Source: Lachnospiraceae bacterium UBA3316
GTDB lineage: Bacteria > Bacillota > Clostridia > Lachnospirales > Lachnospiraceae
Direction: 5' to 3'
DNA length: 64,000 nt
NCBI GenBank assembly: GCA_002361955.1
Contig: DESK01000010.1
Span: 69,649-133,648, forward strand
The position numbers and the translations under genes were made by a program. The number at the start of each line of letters is the position of its first letter. Within the stretch, counting starts at the first letter, position 1. The notes beneath the pieces were generated by a model. It saw only the letters and a program-made list of their open reading frames with translations, had not been told where the DNA came from and did not search any database. Positions 34,650 to 44,096 of the stretch are shown here, piece by piece.

Positions 34650-37600
34650 ATGAGACGAAGTCTATGGAAACGGGCTGTCGGCCTGGTGCTGGCCTCTGTG
34701 CTGGCATTCACCGGAATGCCTGCGGCAGGCTTGGCAGCAGAAGCATCCGGGGAGACAAACATTGCCGGGCAGTGCGCGATCACTGTGCCGTCTGCACAGC
34801 ATCCGGCAGAAAATATGACGGATGGGGATACATCCACCCTTTGGGTAAATAATGGAGCGACATGGCCCTGCACGGCAGAATTTGCCCTGCCGGCCGCAAA
34901 TACGAAATGCGTAAAAAGGGTGGTGCTGAAATTTGAGCAGGGCCACACGCCCTGGAGTGTGGAGGTGAGCCTGAAATACGCGTTAAACGGCGTAACCAGC
35001 GATCTGGTTACCGTGGAGGGCTCCAGGAAACAGGTAAATTTTGATGATGGGTATGCCTATGAATTTACGGTTCCCCAGGCTATGTCGCATCTGTATGTGA
35101 CACTGGATAATCCGCTGAATAATGGAGCGGCGGGAGGCTTCTGGCCGGCTATCGCTGAGGTGGAGATCTATATCGACAATGAAGCGGAAGAGGAGATCGT
35201 CCTGAAGAATCTTGCGGAAAAGGTATCCCTGGATGCCAGTGTGGATACGGAAGAAAACCGCGGGAAGATTACGGACGGTGATGACGCCACGGCTGCCCCC
35301 CTGTACAGGAAAACCCTTGGAGCCATGGATCCGGGGGAGGAAGCGTATGTGGAGACGAGCTTCAGGGTCAACCAGAAGATACGGAAAATCACTCTGGCAA
35401 TGGCCCAGGACGATACAGGAGCCCGGTACAGCTATACGCTCTATGGAAAAATGAAGGGAATCCAGGCTTACGAGAAGCTGACGGAAGGCACCGTGGGTAC
35501 GGGGGCAGCTGACAGAAAGGCGGAGATCCTGGCCAGTGAGATCGAAGAGGATGTAAAGGAGATTTCCTGCGAGTCGGTGAAGGCAGTATTCCAGGCGGCC
35601 AATGAGGCGGCGAAAAATACCATACCGAAGCTGGCGGATTTCCAGGTGCTGGCAAACCAGGCGTCCATCGTGGAAGCCGATACGGAAAATATCGCCTGGG
35701 AGACGAAAGATATTCACGCAAATTATAACCAGGACACAGTGGGAAGGATTGTTGACGGAAACACAAAGAATACCTGGACAGCCAAACAGTATCCGGCCTA
35801 CGTGGATATCGGGCTGGACGGGGAGTACAGCCTGGATGAAGTGGAGGTTTATACACCTTCCGCCGGTTATTCCCAGTATTCTATTTATTACAGCAGCGAT
35901 GGCCAAAATTACGCAAAGCTGGCGGAAAAGACAGGCAGGGAATCTTGCCCGGAGACAGGGGAGGTGTATGACGCAGGGCAGGTAAAGGCAAGCAGTGTGC
36001 GCATTCTCCTGGAGTATCATTCTGAGAACGAGAAAGCAGTTTTAAATGAGGTGCGGATCAAAGGAAAACGAGTAGGCGACAGGAAAGAGGCGGCGTTTAT
36101 TCCTCCCGTATCCTATACAGAATCTGACTATGACACGGCAGTCACGGCGGAGGACACGATTCAGGAGGTACAGGGAATCGTCAGCAGAAACCTTGGGGAG
36201 GCCTATAGGGACTGGTTTGATTTCGTGCTTGGCCAAGAGGCGGAGTTTGACTATTTTGAACTGGAAGACGGGGCAAACGGAAAGATCCGCATCACAGGAA
36301 ATGACGGCGTATCCCTGGCGACAGGCTTAAATCATTACCTGAAATATTATTGCGGTGCATCCATCACCCAGGTGGGAAATCAGGTGAAGATGCCGAAATC
36401 GCCGGTTGCTGTGGGAACGAAGGTTCATAAGGAATGCAAAGTTCCTGTGCGTTATGCCTACAACTACTGCACCATGTCCTATTCCATGGCTTTCTGGGGA
36501 GAGGACGAGTGGAGAAAGGAGCTTGACTGGCTTGCCTTAAACGGCGTAAACCTGGTGCTTGACGTTACAGGCCAGGAAGAGGTCTGGAGACAGTTTTTGG
36601 AGACGTTGGGCTACAGCCATCAGCAGGTGAAAGATTATATCGCGGGCCCGGCCTATTATGCCTGGGCATATATGGCAAACCTTTCCGGCTACGGAGGCCC
36701 GGTGCATGACAACTGGTTTGCCGACAGGACAGAGCTTGCCAGAAAGAATCAGCTCATTATGAGAAAGCTTGGAATGCAGCCCGCCCTTCAGGGATACAGC
36801 GGTATGGTTCCCACCGATGTGGCGCAGGTAGCTTCCGGTGAATATGCCCTGAACACAAGTGACGTGATCGCTCAGGGGCTCTGGTGCGCTTTCCAGCGGC
36901 CCTATATGCTGCGCACGACCAGTGACGCTTATAAGAAGTACGCGGCGCTGTTCTATGAGTGCCAGAAAAATGTGTACGGGGATGTGACGGACTATTATGC
37001 TACGGATCCTTTCCATGAGGGAGGAAATACAGGAGGCATGAACACGGCGGATGTGAGCCGGTACACGCTGAAAGCGATGATGGATTACGATCCGAATGCG
37101 GTGTGGGTAATTCAGTCCTGGCAGGGAAATCCCACCAACGGATTGCTTTCCGGCCTGGAGGGAAACAGAGACCATGCCCTGATCCTGGATCTGTACGCAG
37201 AGAAGACTCCCCACTGGAATGAGACAAATCCCAACGCGTACGGCGGAGGAAACTTTGCGAATACACCCTTTGTGTACTGTATGCTGAATAACTTCGGAGG
37301 CAGGATGGGCCTTCATGGACATATGGATAATTTGGTGGAAGGCGTGATACAGGCGGCCAACACTTCGCCGGTGATGAGCGGTGTAGGTATTACGCCTGAG
37401 GGTTCCCAGAATAATCCGGTGCTCTACGACCTTCTTTTTGAAACGGTATGGTGCGACGACGCCAGCAAGCCCTTGGAGAAAATCGATACCTCCTGGTGGC
37501 TGAGAGAGTACGCAAAGAGACGCTACGGCGGCGAGAGTGAAAATGCTTACCAGGCGATGCTGATTTTGGAGAACACCGTTTACAAGGCATCTCTCAATAT

Positions 37601-39743
37601 GCTGGGACAGGGCGCTCCGGAGTCCTATGTCAATGCGCGTCCGTCCACAAGCATCGGCGCTGCCTCGACCTGGGGGAACGCGGTGATCAGCTACGATATG
37701 GCAGACCTTGAGAAGGCGGCAGGACTCCTGTTAAAGGAGTATGACAAATTTAAAGAGAGCGACGGATATCTCTATGATGTGGCGGATATTTTAAAACAGG
37801 TGCTGTCAAACACGGCCCAGGTCTACCACGGCACGATGGTAAGCGCCTTGGAAGCGGGAGATTTGGATGCGTTTACAAAGGCCTCCGACAAATTCCTGGC
37901 CTTGATTGACAAGGTGGAGAAGGTGCTGGGTACGAGAAAAGAGTTCCTTCTGGGCACCTGGGTAGGCATGGCAGAGAGAATGGCAGAGGGGACAGACGAT
38001 TTCACAAAGGATCTGTACGAGTTTAACGCAAAGTCGCTGGTGACCACCTGGGGCGGATATCCCCAGTGTGAGACGGGCGGATTGAAGGATTACTCCAACC
38101 GCCAGTGGGCCGGATTGACAAAAGATTACTATAAACAGCGCTGGAGTATGTGGATTGACCAGAAGAAGGCGGAGCTTGCGGGAGAGAGCGCCGGCAGGAT
38201 CAACTGGTTTGAGTTTGAATGGGCCTGGGCCAGGGCGAACACAGAGTACACAACAGAGGCTTCCGGCGAGGATCTGAAGGCTCTCGGCCTGGATATCCTG
38301 AAAAATTACAGCGCGGGCGGTGCGGCCTCTGGGGACGCCGACGACTACCCGGCAGAGAATACAAGGCTCAAAGAAGCAGGAAGTGAAGAGACGAGCAGCG
38401 AAGACGGCAGCGCGGCAAATGTACTGGACGGTGACAGGGGCACGATCTGGCATACCAGGTACTCCGGCGGCAATGACAAGGAGTCTTATGACAATCATTA
38501 CCTTGTGTTTGAATTAAAGGAAGAGACGGAGATTGCGGGGCTTCGCTATTTGCCGAGGCAGGATACCAGCTCTAACGGAACTGTGACAGGCTATCAGATC
38601 TATGTGAGCACAGACGGAACCGATTACACCTTGGCGGCGGAAGGAAGATGGAGCTCCGACAGAACCTGGAAGCTGGCTTCTTTCGCAGAGGCGAAAAGGG
38701 CTAAATATGTCAAATTTGTGGTAACTTCCTCTGTGTGCAACAACGGGATCTTCTCAAGCGCTGCGGAAATCAGGCTTACCGTGCCGCCGCGCCTGGTGAC
38801 AGACATCCAGCTGACGGCAGACAAAACGGAGCTTAAGGTGGGTGAGACACTGCAGCTTCACGCGAAAGTCCTTCCGGAAGACGCTTCGGACGGGAGCGTG
38901 AGCTGGATATCCGAAAACCAGGGGATTGCTTTTGTGGATGAGGACGGCCTGGTGACGGCAAAGGCAGAGGGAAGCGTTACCATCCGGGCGGAGGCCAGGG
39001 ATGAAAGCGGCGTAAGCGGGCAGATCACCCTGCGTGTCATAAAAGACAGAACGAAGGAGGAAGCAGCGGCGGAAGCCCTCAGAGAACAGCTTGGCCGTTC
39101 ATCCTCCGGAAAGAAGGAGGCAGACTATACGGAAGCCAGCTGGAAGGCCTACAGGGCTGCCCTGGACCGCGCGGAGAAGGTTCTGGCAAACCCGGAGGCG
39201 TCCTTAGAGGACATCCTGTCGGCGGGGGAGGCTGTAAAGAAAGCGGAGGCCGCCCTTCAGAAAAAGCCTGTGGACAATGGGACACCCGTTCCCGAAAAGC
39301 CGCTGCCTAAGGTGGGAAGCACCTACAAGACAAGTGCCCTGTGGTATAAGGTTACGGCTTCAAGTACGTCGAAAAAGACGGTGGCGGTGCAAAAGCCTGT
39401 AAAGAAGGCCTCCAGGATTGTGATACCTGATACGATTACGATCGAAGGCTATGTCTATAAAGTGACGGAGATCGCGCCTAAGGCATTCCGGAAAAGCGTG
39501 AAGGTTTCGCAGGTAGTGATCGGGAAAAACGTGACAAAAATCGGCAAACAGGCTTTCGACGGCTGTAAGAAGCTGAAGAAGGCTACAGTGAAGGCGGTGA
39601 AACTGAAAACCATCGGTAAGTGGGCGTTCCGCGGCATCTACAAAAAAGCTAAGATCACTGTGCCAAAGAAAAAGTATAAAGCGTACGCGAAGCTTATCAA
39701 AAAGGCCAAGACGGCGGGAAGCGTAAAGATCTTAAAAAAGTAA
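34650..39743 (+). CDS. Secreted GH89 alpha-N-acetylglucosaminidase with CBM32-like and BspA-like domains
   Basis: 1697 residues; ATG at 34650 follows AGGAGG, whereas a longer frame starts inside the terminator. Signal peptide ~1-31. Discoidin/CBM32-like domains at ~34-180 and ~346-474; GH89 N-terminal domain ~494-594; catalytic barrel and C-terminal helices ~595-1220 with RYAYNYCTMSYSMAFWGEDE, acid/base Glu790 (DPFHEGG) and nucleophile Glu917 (GVGITPEG), aligned by eye with human NAGLU Glu316 and Glu446. Then a third CBM32-like domain (~1230-1380), BIG2 (~1384-1465), FIVAR-like (~1469-1540) and the lysine-rich leucine-rich-repeat tail (~1554-1697). The family releases terminal alpha-GlcNAc, e.g. 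GlcNAc-alpha1,4-Gal on gastric-type mucin. Confidence 0.92.
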   Translation: MRRSLWKRAVGLVLASVLAFTGMPAAGLAAEASGETNIAGQCAITVPSAQHPAENMTDGDTSTLWVNNGATWPCTAEFALPAANTKCVKRVVLKFEQGHTPWSVEVSLKYALNGVTSDLVTVEGSRKQVNFDDGYAYEFTVPQAMSHLYVTLDNPLNNGAAGGFWPAIAEVEIYIDNEAEEEIVLKNLAEKVSLDASVDTEENRGKITDGDDATAAPLYRKTLGAMDPGEEAYVETSFRVNQKIRKITLAMAQDDTGARYSYTLYGKMKGIQAYEKLTEGTVGTGAADRKAEILASEIEEDVKEISCESVKAVFQAANEAAKNTIPKLADFQVLANQASIVEADTENIAWETKDIHANYNQDTVGRIVDGNTKNTWTAKQYPAYVDIGLDGEYSLDEVEVYTPSAGYSQYSIYYSSDGQNYAKLAEKTGRESCPETGEVYDAGQVKASSVRILLEYHSENEKAVLNEVRIKGKRVGDRKEAAFIPPVSYTESDYDTAVTAEDTIQEVQGIVSRNLGEAYRDWFDFVLGQEAEFDYFELEDGANGKIRITGNDGVSLATGLNHYLKYYCGASITQVGNQVKMPKSPVAVGTKVHKECKVPVRYAYNYCTMSYSMAFWGEDEWRKELDWLALNGVNLVLDVTGQEEVWRQFLETLGYSHQQVKDYIAGPAYYAWAYMANLSGYGGPVHDNWFADRTELARKNQLIMRKLGMQPALQGYSGMVPTDVAQVASGEYALNTSDVIAQGLWCAFQRPYMLRTTSDAYKKYAALFYECQKNVYGDVTDYYATDPFHEGGNTGGMNTADVSRYTLKAMMDYDPNAVWVIQSWQGNPTNGLLSGLEGNRDHALILDLYAEKTPHWNETNPNAYGGGNFANTPFVYCMLNNFGGRMGLHGHMDNLVEGVIQAANTSPVMSGVGITPEGSQNNPVLYDLLFETVWCDDASKPLEKIDTSWWLREYAKRRYGGESENAYQAMLILENTVYKASLNMLGQGAPESYVNARPSTSIGAASTWGNAVISYDMADLEKAAGLLLKEYDKFKESDGYLYDVADILKQVLSNTAQVYHGTMVSALEAGDLDAFTKASDKFLALIDKVEKVLGTRKEFLLGTWVGMAERMAEGTDDFTKDLYEFNAKSLVTTWGGYPQCETGGLKDYSNRQWAGLTKDYYKQRWSMWIDQKKAELAGESAGRINWFEFEWAWARANTEYTTEASGEDLKALGLDILKNYSAGGAASGDADDYPAENTRLKEAGSEETSSEDGSAANVLDGDRGTIWHTRYSGGNDKESYDNHYLVFELKEETEIAGLRYLPRQDTSSNGTVTGYQIYVSTDGTDYTLAAEGRWSSDRTWKLASFAEAKRAKYVKFVVTSSVCNNGIFSSAAEIRLTVPPRLVTDIQLTADKTELKVGETLQLHAKVLPEDASDGSVSWISENQGIAFVDEDGLVTAKAEGSVTIRAEARDESGVSGQITLRVIKDRTKEEAAAEALREQLGRSSSGKKEADYTEASWKAYRAALDRAEKVLANPEASLEDILSAGEAVKKAEAALQKKPVDNGTPVPEKPLPKVGSTYKTSALWYKVTASSTSKKTVAVQKPVKKASRIVIPDTITIEGYVYKVTEIAPKAFRKSVKVSQVVIGKNVTKIGKQAFDGCKKLKKATVKAVKLKTIGKWAFRGIYKKAKITVPKKKYKAYAKLIKKAKTAGSVKILKK

Positions 39744-39770
39744 AACAGCCTGAAGAATGAGGCAGAGACG

Positions 39771-39804
39771 ACCGGCGCAGGGATTATTCCCTGCGCCGGT
39801 TTAA
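39771..39804. terminator. Bidirectional terminator between GH89 and histidinol-phosphatase genes
   Basis: Perfect 13-base-pair stem ACCGGCGCAGGGA (39771-39783) / TCCCTGCGCCGGT (39788-39800) with a TTAT loop. It lies between convergent genes and touches the stop of the minus-strand gene. Confidence 0.82.
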
Positions 39805-40601
39805 AGCTTGATAAATTCCGGTTTCCTGTTCCGGAAAACCGTATAGTACCGGAAACCGCAGGACAAAAGCAGGTCCCGTACCCTGTGAAAATCATAGGCT
39901 AGATGCTCAGGGGCATGGCCGTCGCTTCCGACGGTGACGATCTCGCCTCCGAGCTGCCGGTAGCGCCTGAGAATATCGGGGTGAGGATTTGGGGCGCCCA
40001 GGCCGTATTTGTACCCGGCCGTGTTCAGCTCTAGGCCTACGCCGTGGTCTATGAGAGCCTCCAGGGCGTCGTCGATCTCGTCCCGGTATGTTTCATAGGA
40101 ATAAAAGGCATTCCGGCTGGGGCCGTACCGCACCACATAGTCTAAATGTCCGTAGACATCGATGTCGGAGAAAGCTTCCAGATTTTCCCGGACTGTTTGA
40201 AAATACTCACGGTAACAGTCCTCCTCCCTTCGGCCTTCATAGAAGGAAGGATAGTAAGGGTCTGCCCCGTGTACCGTATGGGAGGAACCGATCACAAAAT
40301 CAAACTTCCAGTTTTTTACACAGGCGGAAAGCATTTCTGCCAGAGAGGGCGTAAGCCCCAGTTCAATGCCAAAGAGCAGCTCCATGCTGTCACTGTACAG
40401 GGCGCGGTAGCGTTCCAGCTCCGCTTTATAGGCGGAAAGATCTGTCACAAACTCCAGGCCATCGGCTACATAGCCGTAATCGACATGTTCTGTAAAACAC
40501 ATGGAAGTAAGCCCCAGGCGGATGCCCTCCTCGATCATGGCTGCCATGGGAGCGGAGGAGTCCGCGGAAAATGAGGAATGGATATGAAAATCTGTTTTCA
40601 G
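39801..40601 (-). CDS. PHP-domain histidinol-phosphatase, probable CTG start
   Basis: 266 residues if translation begins at CTG 40601. The first ATG (40547) would remove the essential HxH metal site: the frame upstream reads KTDFHIHSSFSADSSAP and then MAAMIEEG. No ATG, GTG or TTG occurs between that motif and the in-frame stop; CTG at 40601 has AAGAAGGG 6 bases upstream. Other PHP metal ligands are present: FTEHVDY, GIELG, SSHTVHG, YGHLDYV and GSDGHAPEHL. The PHP enzyme dephosphorylates histidinol phosphate, the penultimate step of histidine synthesis; related PHP phosphoesterases cannot be excluded. No other his gene is nearby. Confidence 0.85.
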   Translation of the reverse strand: MKTDFHIHSSFSADSSAPMAAMIEEGIRLGLTSMCFTEHVDYGYVADGLEFVTDLSAYKAELERYRALYSDSMELLFGIELGLTPSLAEMLSACVKNWKFDFVIGSSHTVHGADPYYPSFYEGRREEDCYREYFQTVRENLEAFSDIDVYGHLDYVVRYGPSRNAFYSYETYRDEIDDALEALIDHGVGLELNTAGYKYGLGAPNPHPDILRRYRQLGGEIVTVGSDGHAPEHLAYDFHRVRDLLLSCGFRYYTVFRNRKPEFIKL

Positions 40602-40726
40602 AGAAATCCCTTCTTTCTATCGATTGTATAAAAGCATCTGCTTCGGTCTATCATAATAGAAAATTTGCCAAAAGTCCATAGGAGCAGCTCGGTAACATAA
40701 AAGAATTATAAATTTGCATTTTTCAC

Positions 40727-40755
40727 TTGAATTTTTAGGACAAATTAGGTAAAAT
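40727..40755 (+). promoter_or_regulatory. Promoter of gap-pgk-tpiA
   Basis: TTGAAT (40727-40732), 17-base spacer, TAAAAT (40750-40755). About 95 bases of leader follow, with a small CGGCA/TGCCG hairpin near 40809. Confidence 0.75.
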
Positions 40756-40857
40756 GGCTTATAGGTTGATGTTTCTTTAACAAACTATTGAAACACACAA
40801 ATAATCGGCAGTATTTGCCGCCGGTTAAAATATTTCATTCTTAGGAGGAATAAAATC

Positions 40858-41871
40858 ATGGCAGTAAAAGTAGCAATCAACGGTTTTGGACGTATTGGAC
40901 GTCTTGCATTCAGACAGATGTTTGGCGCAGAGGGTTATGAAGTAGTTGCAATCAACGATTTAACATCCCCGAAGATGCTGGCTCACTTATTAAAATATGA
41001 TTCATCTCAGGGAAAATACGCTCTGGCTGACACTGTTTCCGCAGGCGAGGACTCCATCACAGTTGATGGCAAAGAGATCAAGATCTATGCATTCCCGGAT
41101 GCAAACAACTGCCCGTGGGGTGAGCTTGGTGTTGATGTAGTTCTGGAGTGCTCCGGATTCTACACCTCCAAGGCAAAAGCACAGGCTCATATCAATGCAG
41201 GCGCTCGTAAGGTTGTTATCTCTGCTCCGGCAGGAAACGATCTTCCGACTATCGTTTACAATGTAAACCACGAGACACTGAAGGCAGACGATACCATCAT
41301 TTCTGCAGCTTCCTGTACAACAAACTGCCTGGCACCGATGGCAAAGGCTCTGAACGACCTGGCTCCGATCAAGTCCGGTATCATGTGCACAATCCACGCT
41401 TACACAGGCGACCAGATGACTCTGGACGGACCTCAGAGAAAGGGCGATCTGAGAAGATCACGTGCAGCAGCTGTAAATATCGTTCCGAACAGCACAGGCG
41501 CAGCTAAGGCTATCGGTCTGGTTATTCCGGAGCTGAACGGCAAGCTGATCGGTTCTGCACAGCGTGTACCGACCCCGACAGGTTCTACCACGATCCTTAC
41601 AGCAGTTGTAGAAGGCAACGTAACAGTTGACCAGATCAATGCAGCAATGAAGGCAGCTTCAAACGAGTCCTTTGGCTACAACACAGATGAGATCGTATCC
41701 AGCGATATCGTTGGTATGAGATTCGGTTCTTTGTTCGATTCTACACAGACCATGGTTCTGCCGTTAGAGAATGGCACAACCGAGGTTCAGGTTGTTTCCT
41801 GGTACGACAACGAGAACTCTTACACAAGCCAGATGGTTCGTACAATCAAGTTCTTCTCAGAGTTAGCATAA
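40858..41871 (+). CDS. gap: Glyceraldehyde-3-phosphate dehydrogenase
   Basis: 337 residues. NAD-dependent oxidation of glyceraldehyde 3-phosphate in glycolysis. [15 protein letters not shown] is the dinucleotide loop; catalytic Cys lies in [32 protein letters not shown] and [20 protein letters not shown] are the phosphate sites. ATG follows AGGAGG. Codons differ from neighbouring genes by heavy use of GTT/GCA/AAC types, as expected of a highly expressed gene. First of gap-pgk-tpiA. Confidence 0.98.
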   Translation: MAVKVAINGFGRIGRLAFRQMFGAEGYEVVAINDLTSPKMLAHLLKYDSSQGKYALADTVSAGEDSITVDGKEIKIYAFPDANNCPWGELGVDVVLECSGFYTSKAKAQAHINAGARKVVISAPAGNDLPTIVYNVNHETLKADDTIISAASCTTNCLAPMAKALNDLAPIKSGIMCTIHAYTGDQMTLDGPQRKGDLRRSRAAAVNIVPNSTGAAKAIGLVIPELNGKLIGSAQRVPTPTGSTTILTAVVEGNVTVDQINAAMKAASNESFGYNTDEIVSSDIVGMRFGSLFDSTQTMVLPLENGTTEVQVVSWYDNENSYTSQMVRTIKFFSELA

Positions 41872-41898
41872 TTTTAAATATCTTTAAGAAGATCCAAA

Positions 41899-41942
41899 AA
41901 GGGTCCGGTCTGATTGGGCCGGGCCCTTAATATTTTATTTTA
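41899..41942 (+). terminator. Terminator between gap and pgk
   Basis: AAGGGTCCGG (41899-41908) / CCGGGCCCTT (41919-41928), one G-T pair, 10-base loop, then AATATTTTATTTT. Probably reduces pgk-tpiA expression relative to gap. Confidence 0.82.
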
Positions 41943-41955
41943 AGGAGGCAAAGTA

Positions 41956-43161
41956 ATGCTCAACAAGAAATCAGTAGACGATATCAATGTAAAAGGCCAG
42001 AAAGTCCTGGTAAGATGCGATTTCAACGTTCCTTTAAAAGAAGGAAAGATCACAGACGAGAACCGTCTGGTAGCAGCTCTTCCCACGATCAAGAAGCTGA
42101 TCGCTGACGGCGGAAAGGTGATCCTTTGTTCCCATCTTGGAAAACCCAAGGGAGAGCCGAAGCCTGAGCTTTCTTTAGCTCCTGTGGCAGCACGCCTGTC
42201 AGAGCTTCTGGGACAGAAAGTAAAATTCGCGGCAGATCCTGAGGTAGTAGGCCCCAACGCAAAGGCAGCCGTTGAAGCTATGAAGGACGGCGAGGTAGTT
42301 CTTCTTGAGAATACCCGTTACCGTGCAGAGGAGACAAAGAACGGTGAGGCATTCAGCAAGGAACTGGCTTCCTTATGTGATGTAGTCGTAAATGACGCAT
42401 TTGGTACCGCTCACAGGGCGCACTGCTCAAACGTAGGCGTTACACAGTTCGTGGATACTGCAGTAGTGGGTTATCTGATGCAGAAAGAGATCGATTTCCT
42501 GGGCAATGCCGTAAATAATCCGGAGAGGCCTTTCGTAGCGATCCTTGGCGGCGCTAAGGTAGCTGACAAGCTGAACGTAATCAACAATCTGCTGGAGAAG
42601 TGCGACACACTGATCATCGGCGGCGGTATGGCATACACCTTCCTGAAGGCACAGGGGAAGGAAGTTGGAAAGTCCCTGCTGGATGAGTCCAAGATCGATT
42701 ACTGCAAGGAGATGATCGAAAAGGCTGAGAAGATGGGCAAAAAGCTCCTTCTTCCGGTAGATGCAGTGGTAGCTGACGGCTTCCCAAGCCCCATTGACGC
42801 AGAGATCCAGGTAGAAGTTGTTTCTGCCGATGAGATTCCGGCTGACAAGGAAGCTTTGGATATCGGACCGGCTACGGCAGCGCTCTACGCAGAGGCAGCC
42901 AAGACAGCGAAGACGGTTGTTTGGAATGGACCCATGGGTGTATTTGAGAACCCGATCCTGGCAAAAGGAACGATCGCAGTGGCAGAGGCTCTGGCAGAGA
43001 CAGATGCTACGACCATCATCGGCGGCGGCGATTCTGCAGCAGCAGTGAATCAGCTTGGCTTCGGCGACAAGATGAGCCACATCTCTACAGGCGGCGGCGC
43101 ATCTCTTGAGTTCCTGGAGGGCAAAGAGCTTCCGGGTGTAGCGGCGGCTAACGACAAGTAA
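41956..43161 (+). CDS. pgk: Phosphoglycerate kinase
   Basis: 401 residues. Transfers phosphate from 1,3-bisphosphoglycerate to [24 protein letters not shown] is split over ~17-37; [50 protein letters not shown] and the C-terminal [13 protein letters not shown] are family motifs. ATG follows AAGGAGG. 25 bases before tpiA. Confidence 0.98.
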   Translation: MLNKKSVDDINVKGQKVLVRCDFNVPLKEGKITDENRLVAALPTIKKLIADGGKVILCSHLGKPKGEPKPELSLAPVAARLSELLGQKVKFAADPEVVGPNAKAAVEAMKDGEVVLLENTRYRAEETKNGEAFSKELASLCDVVVNDAFGTAHRAHCSNVGVTQFVDTAVVGYLMQKEIDFLGNAVNNPERPFVAILGGAKVADKLNVINNLLEKCDTLIIGGGMAYTFLKAQGKEVGKSLLDESKIDYCKEMIEKAEKMGKKLLLPVDAVVADGFPSPIDAEIQVEVVSADEIPADKEALDIGPATAALYAEAAKTAKTVVWNGPMGVFENPILAKGTIAVAEALAETDATTIIGGGDSAAAVNQLGFGDKMSHISTGGGASLEFLEGKELPGVAAANDK

Positions 43162-43186
43162 GATATAGTTTAAGGAGAAAAAAGAA

Positions 43187-43936
43187 ATGGCAAGAAAGAA
43201 AATCATTGCAGGTAACTGGAAAATGAACATGACTCCCACCCAGGCAGTTGCTCTCGTTAACGAGCTGAAGCCTCTGGTGGTAAACGATGAAGTGGATGTA
43301 GTATTCTGCGTTCCGGCTATCGATATCATCCCTGTTGTAGAGGCTGCAAAGGGCTCCAACATTCAGGTGGGCGCTGAAAATATGTACTTTGAGGAGAAGG
43401 GCGCGTTCACAGGCGAGATCTCTCCGGCTATGCTCACAGACGCAGGCGTAAAGTATGTGGTTCTGGGCCATTCTGAGAGAAGAGAGTACTTCGCTGAGAC
43501 AAACGAGACAGTAAACAAGAAGATGCTGAAAGCTTTTGAGCACGGCATCACACCGATTATGTGCTGCGGCGAGACTCTGGAGCAGAGAGAGCAGGGCGTG
43601 ACGATGGACTTCATCCGTCAGCAGGTAAAGGTTGGCTTCCTGGGCGTAACAGCGGACCAGGCAAAGACAGCTGTTATCGCTTATGAGCCGATCTGGGCGA
43701 TCGGTACAGGAAAAACGGCTACGACTGAGCAGGCACAGGAGGTTTGCAAAGGCATCCGTGAGTGCATTGCTGAGATCTATGATGATGCCACAGCAGCAGA
43801 GATCCGTATTCAGTACGGCGGTTCTGTAAATGCGGCTACCGCTCCGGAGCTGTTCGCGCAGGCGGATATCGACGGCGGCCTGGTAGGCGGCGCGTCTCTG
43901 AAGCCTGATTTCGGAAAAATTGTAAATTATAAGTAA
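43187..43936 (+). CDS. tpiA: Triosephosphate isomerase
   Basis: 249 residues. Interconverts dihydroxyacetone phosphate and glyceraldehyde 3-phosphate. [10 protein letters not shown] with the catalytic Lys, [11 protein letters not shown] with the catalytic His, and [15 protein letters not shown] with the catalytic Glu and flexible loop are intact; the C-terminal phosphate loop is [19 protein letters not shown]. Ends the glycolytic operon. Confidence 0.98.
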   Translation: MARKKIIAGNWKMNMTPTQAVALVNELKPLVVNDEVDVVFCVPAIDIIPVVEAAKGSNIQVGAENMYFEEKGAFTGEISPAMLTDAGVKYVVLGHSERREYFAETNETVNKKMLKAFEHGITPIMCCGETLEQREQGVTMDFIRQQVKVGFLGVTADQAKTAVIAYEPIWAIGTGKTATTEQAQEVCKGIRECIAEIYDDATAAEIRIQYGGSVNAATAPELFAQADIDGGLVGGASLKPDFGKIVNYK

Positions 43937-43986
43937 GATTGTAACCGAGAGGGTACGATACAGTTACGTAAGATCATTTACGATCC

Positions 43987-44017
43987 GGGAGGCATACGGT
44001 GTTATGCCTCCCTTTTT
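43987..44017 (+). terminator. Terminator of the gap-pgk-tpiA operon
   Basis: Perfect 10-base-pair stem GGGAGGCATA (43987-43996) / TATGCCTCCC (44003-44012), 6-base loop, then TTTTTC. Confidence 0.9.
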
Positions 44018-44096
44018 CTTGACATCCGGCTTTGGCGGGCGGTGGGAGACATAGCTGTAGCGATAGGTTTCTTTTTGCGAGAAGGAGAGCAAATTT

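Noticed and set aside
44013..44096. TTGACA at about 44019 as a hydE promoter
   Set aside because: No acceptable -10 occurs at 16-18 bases; the next sequence is G-rich.
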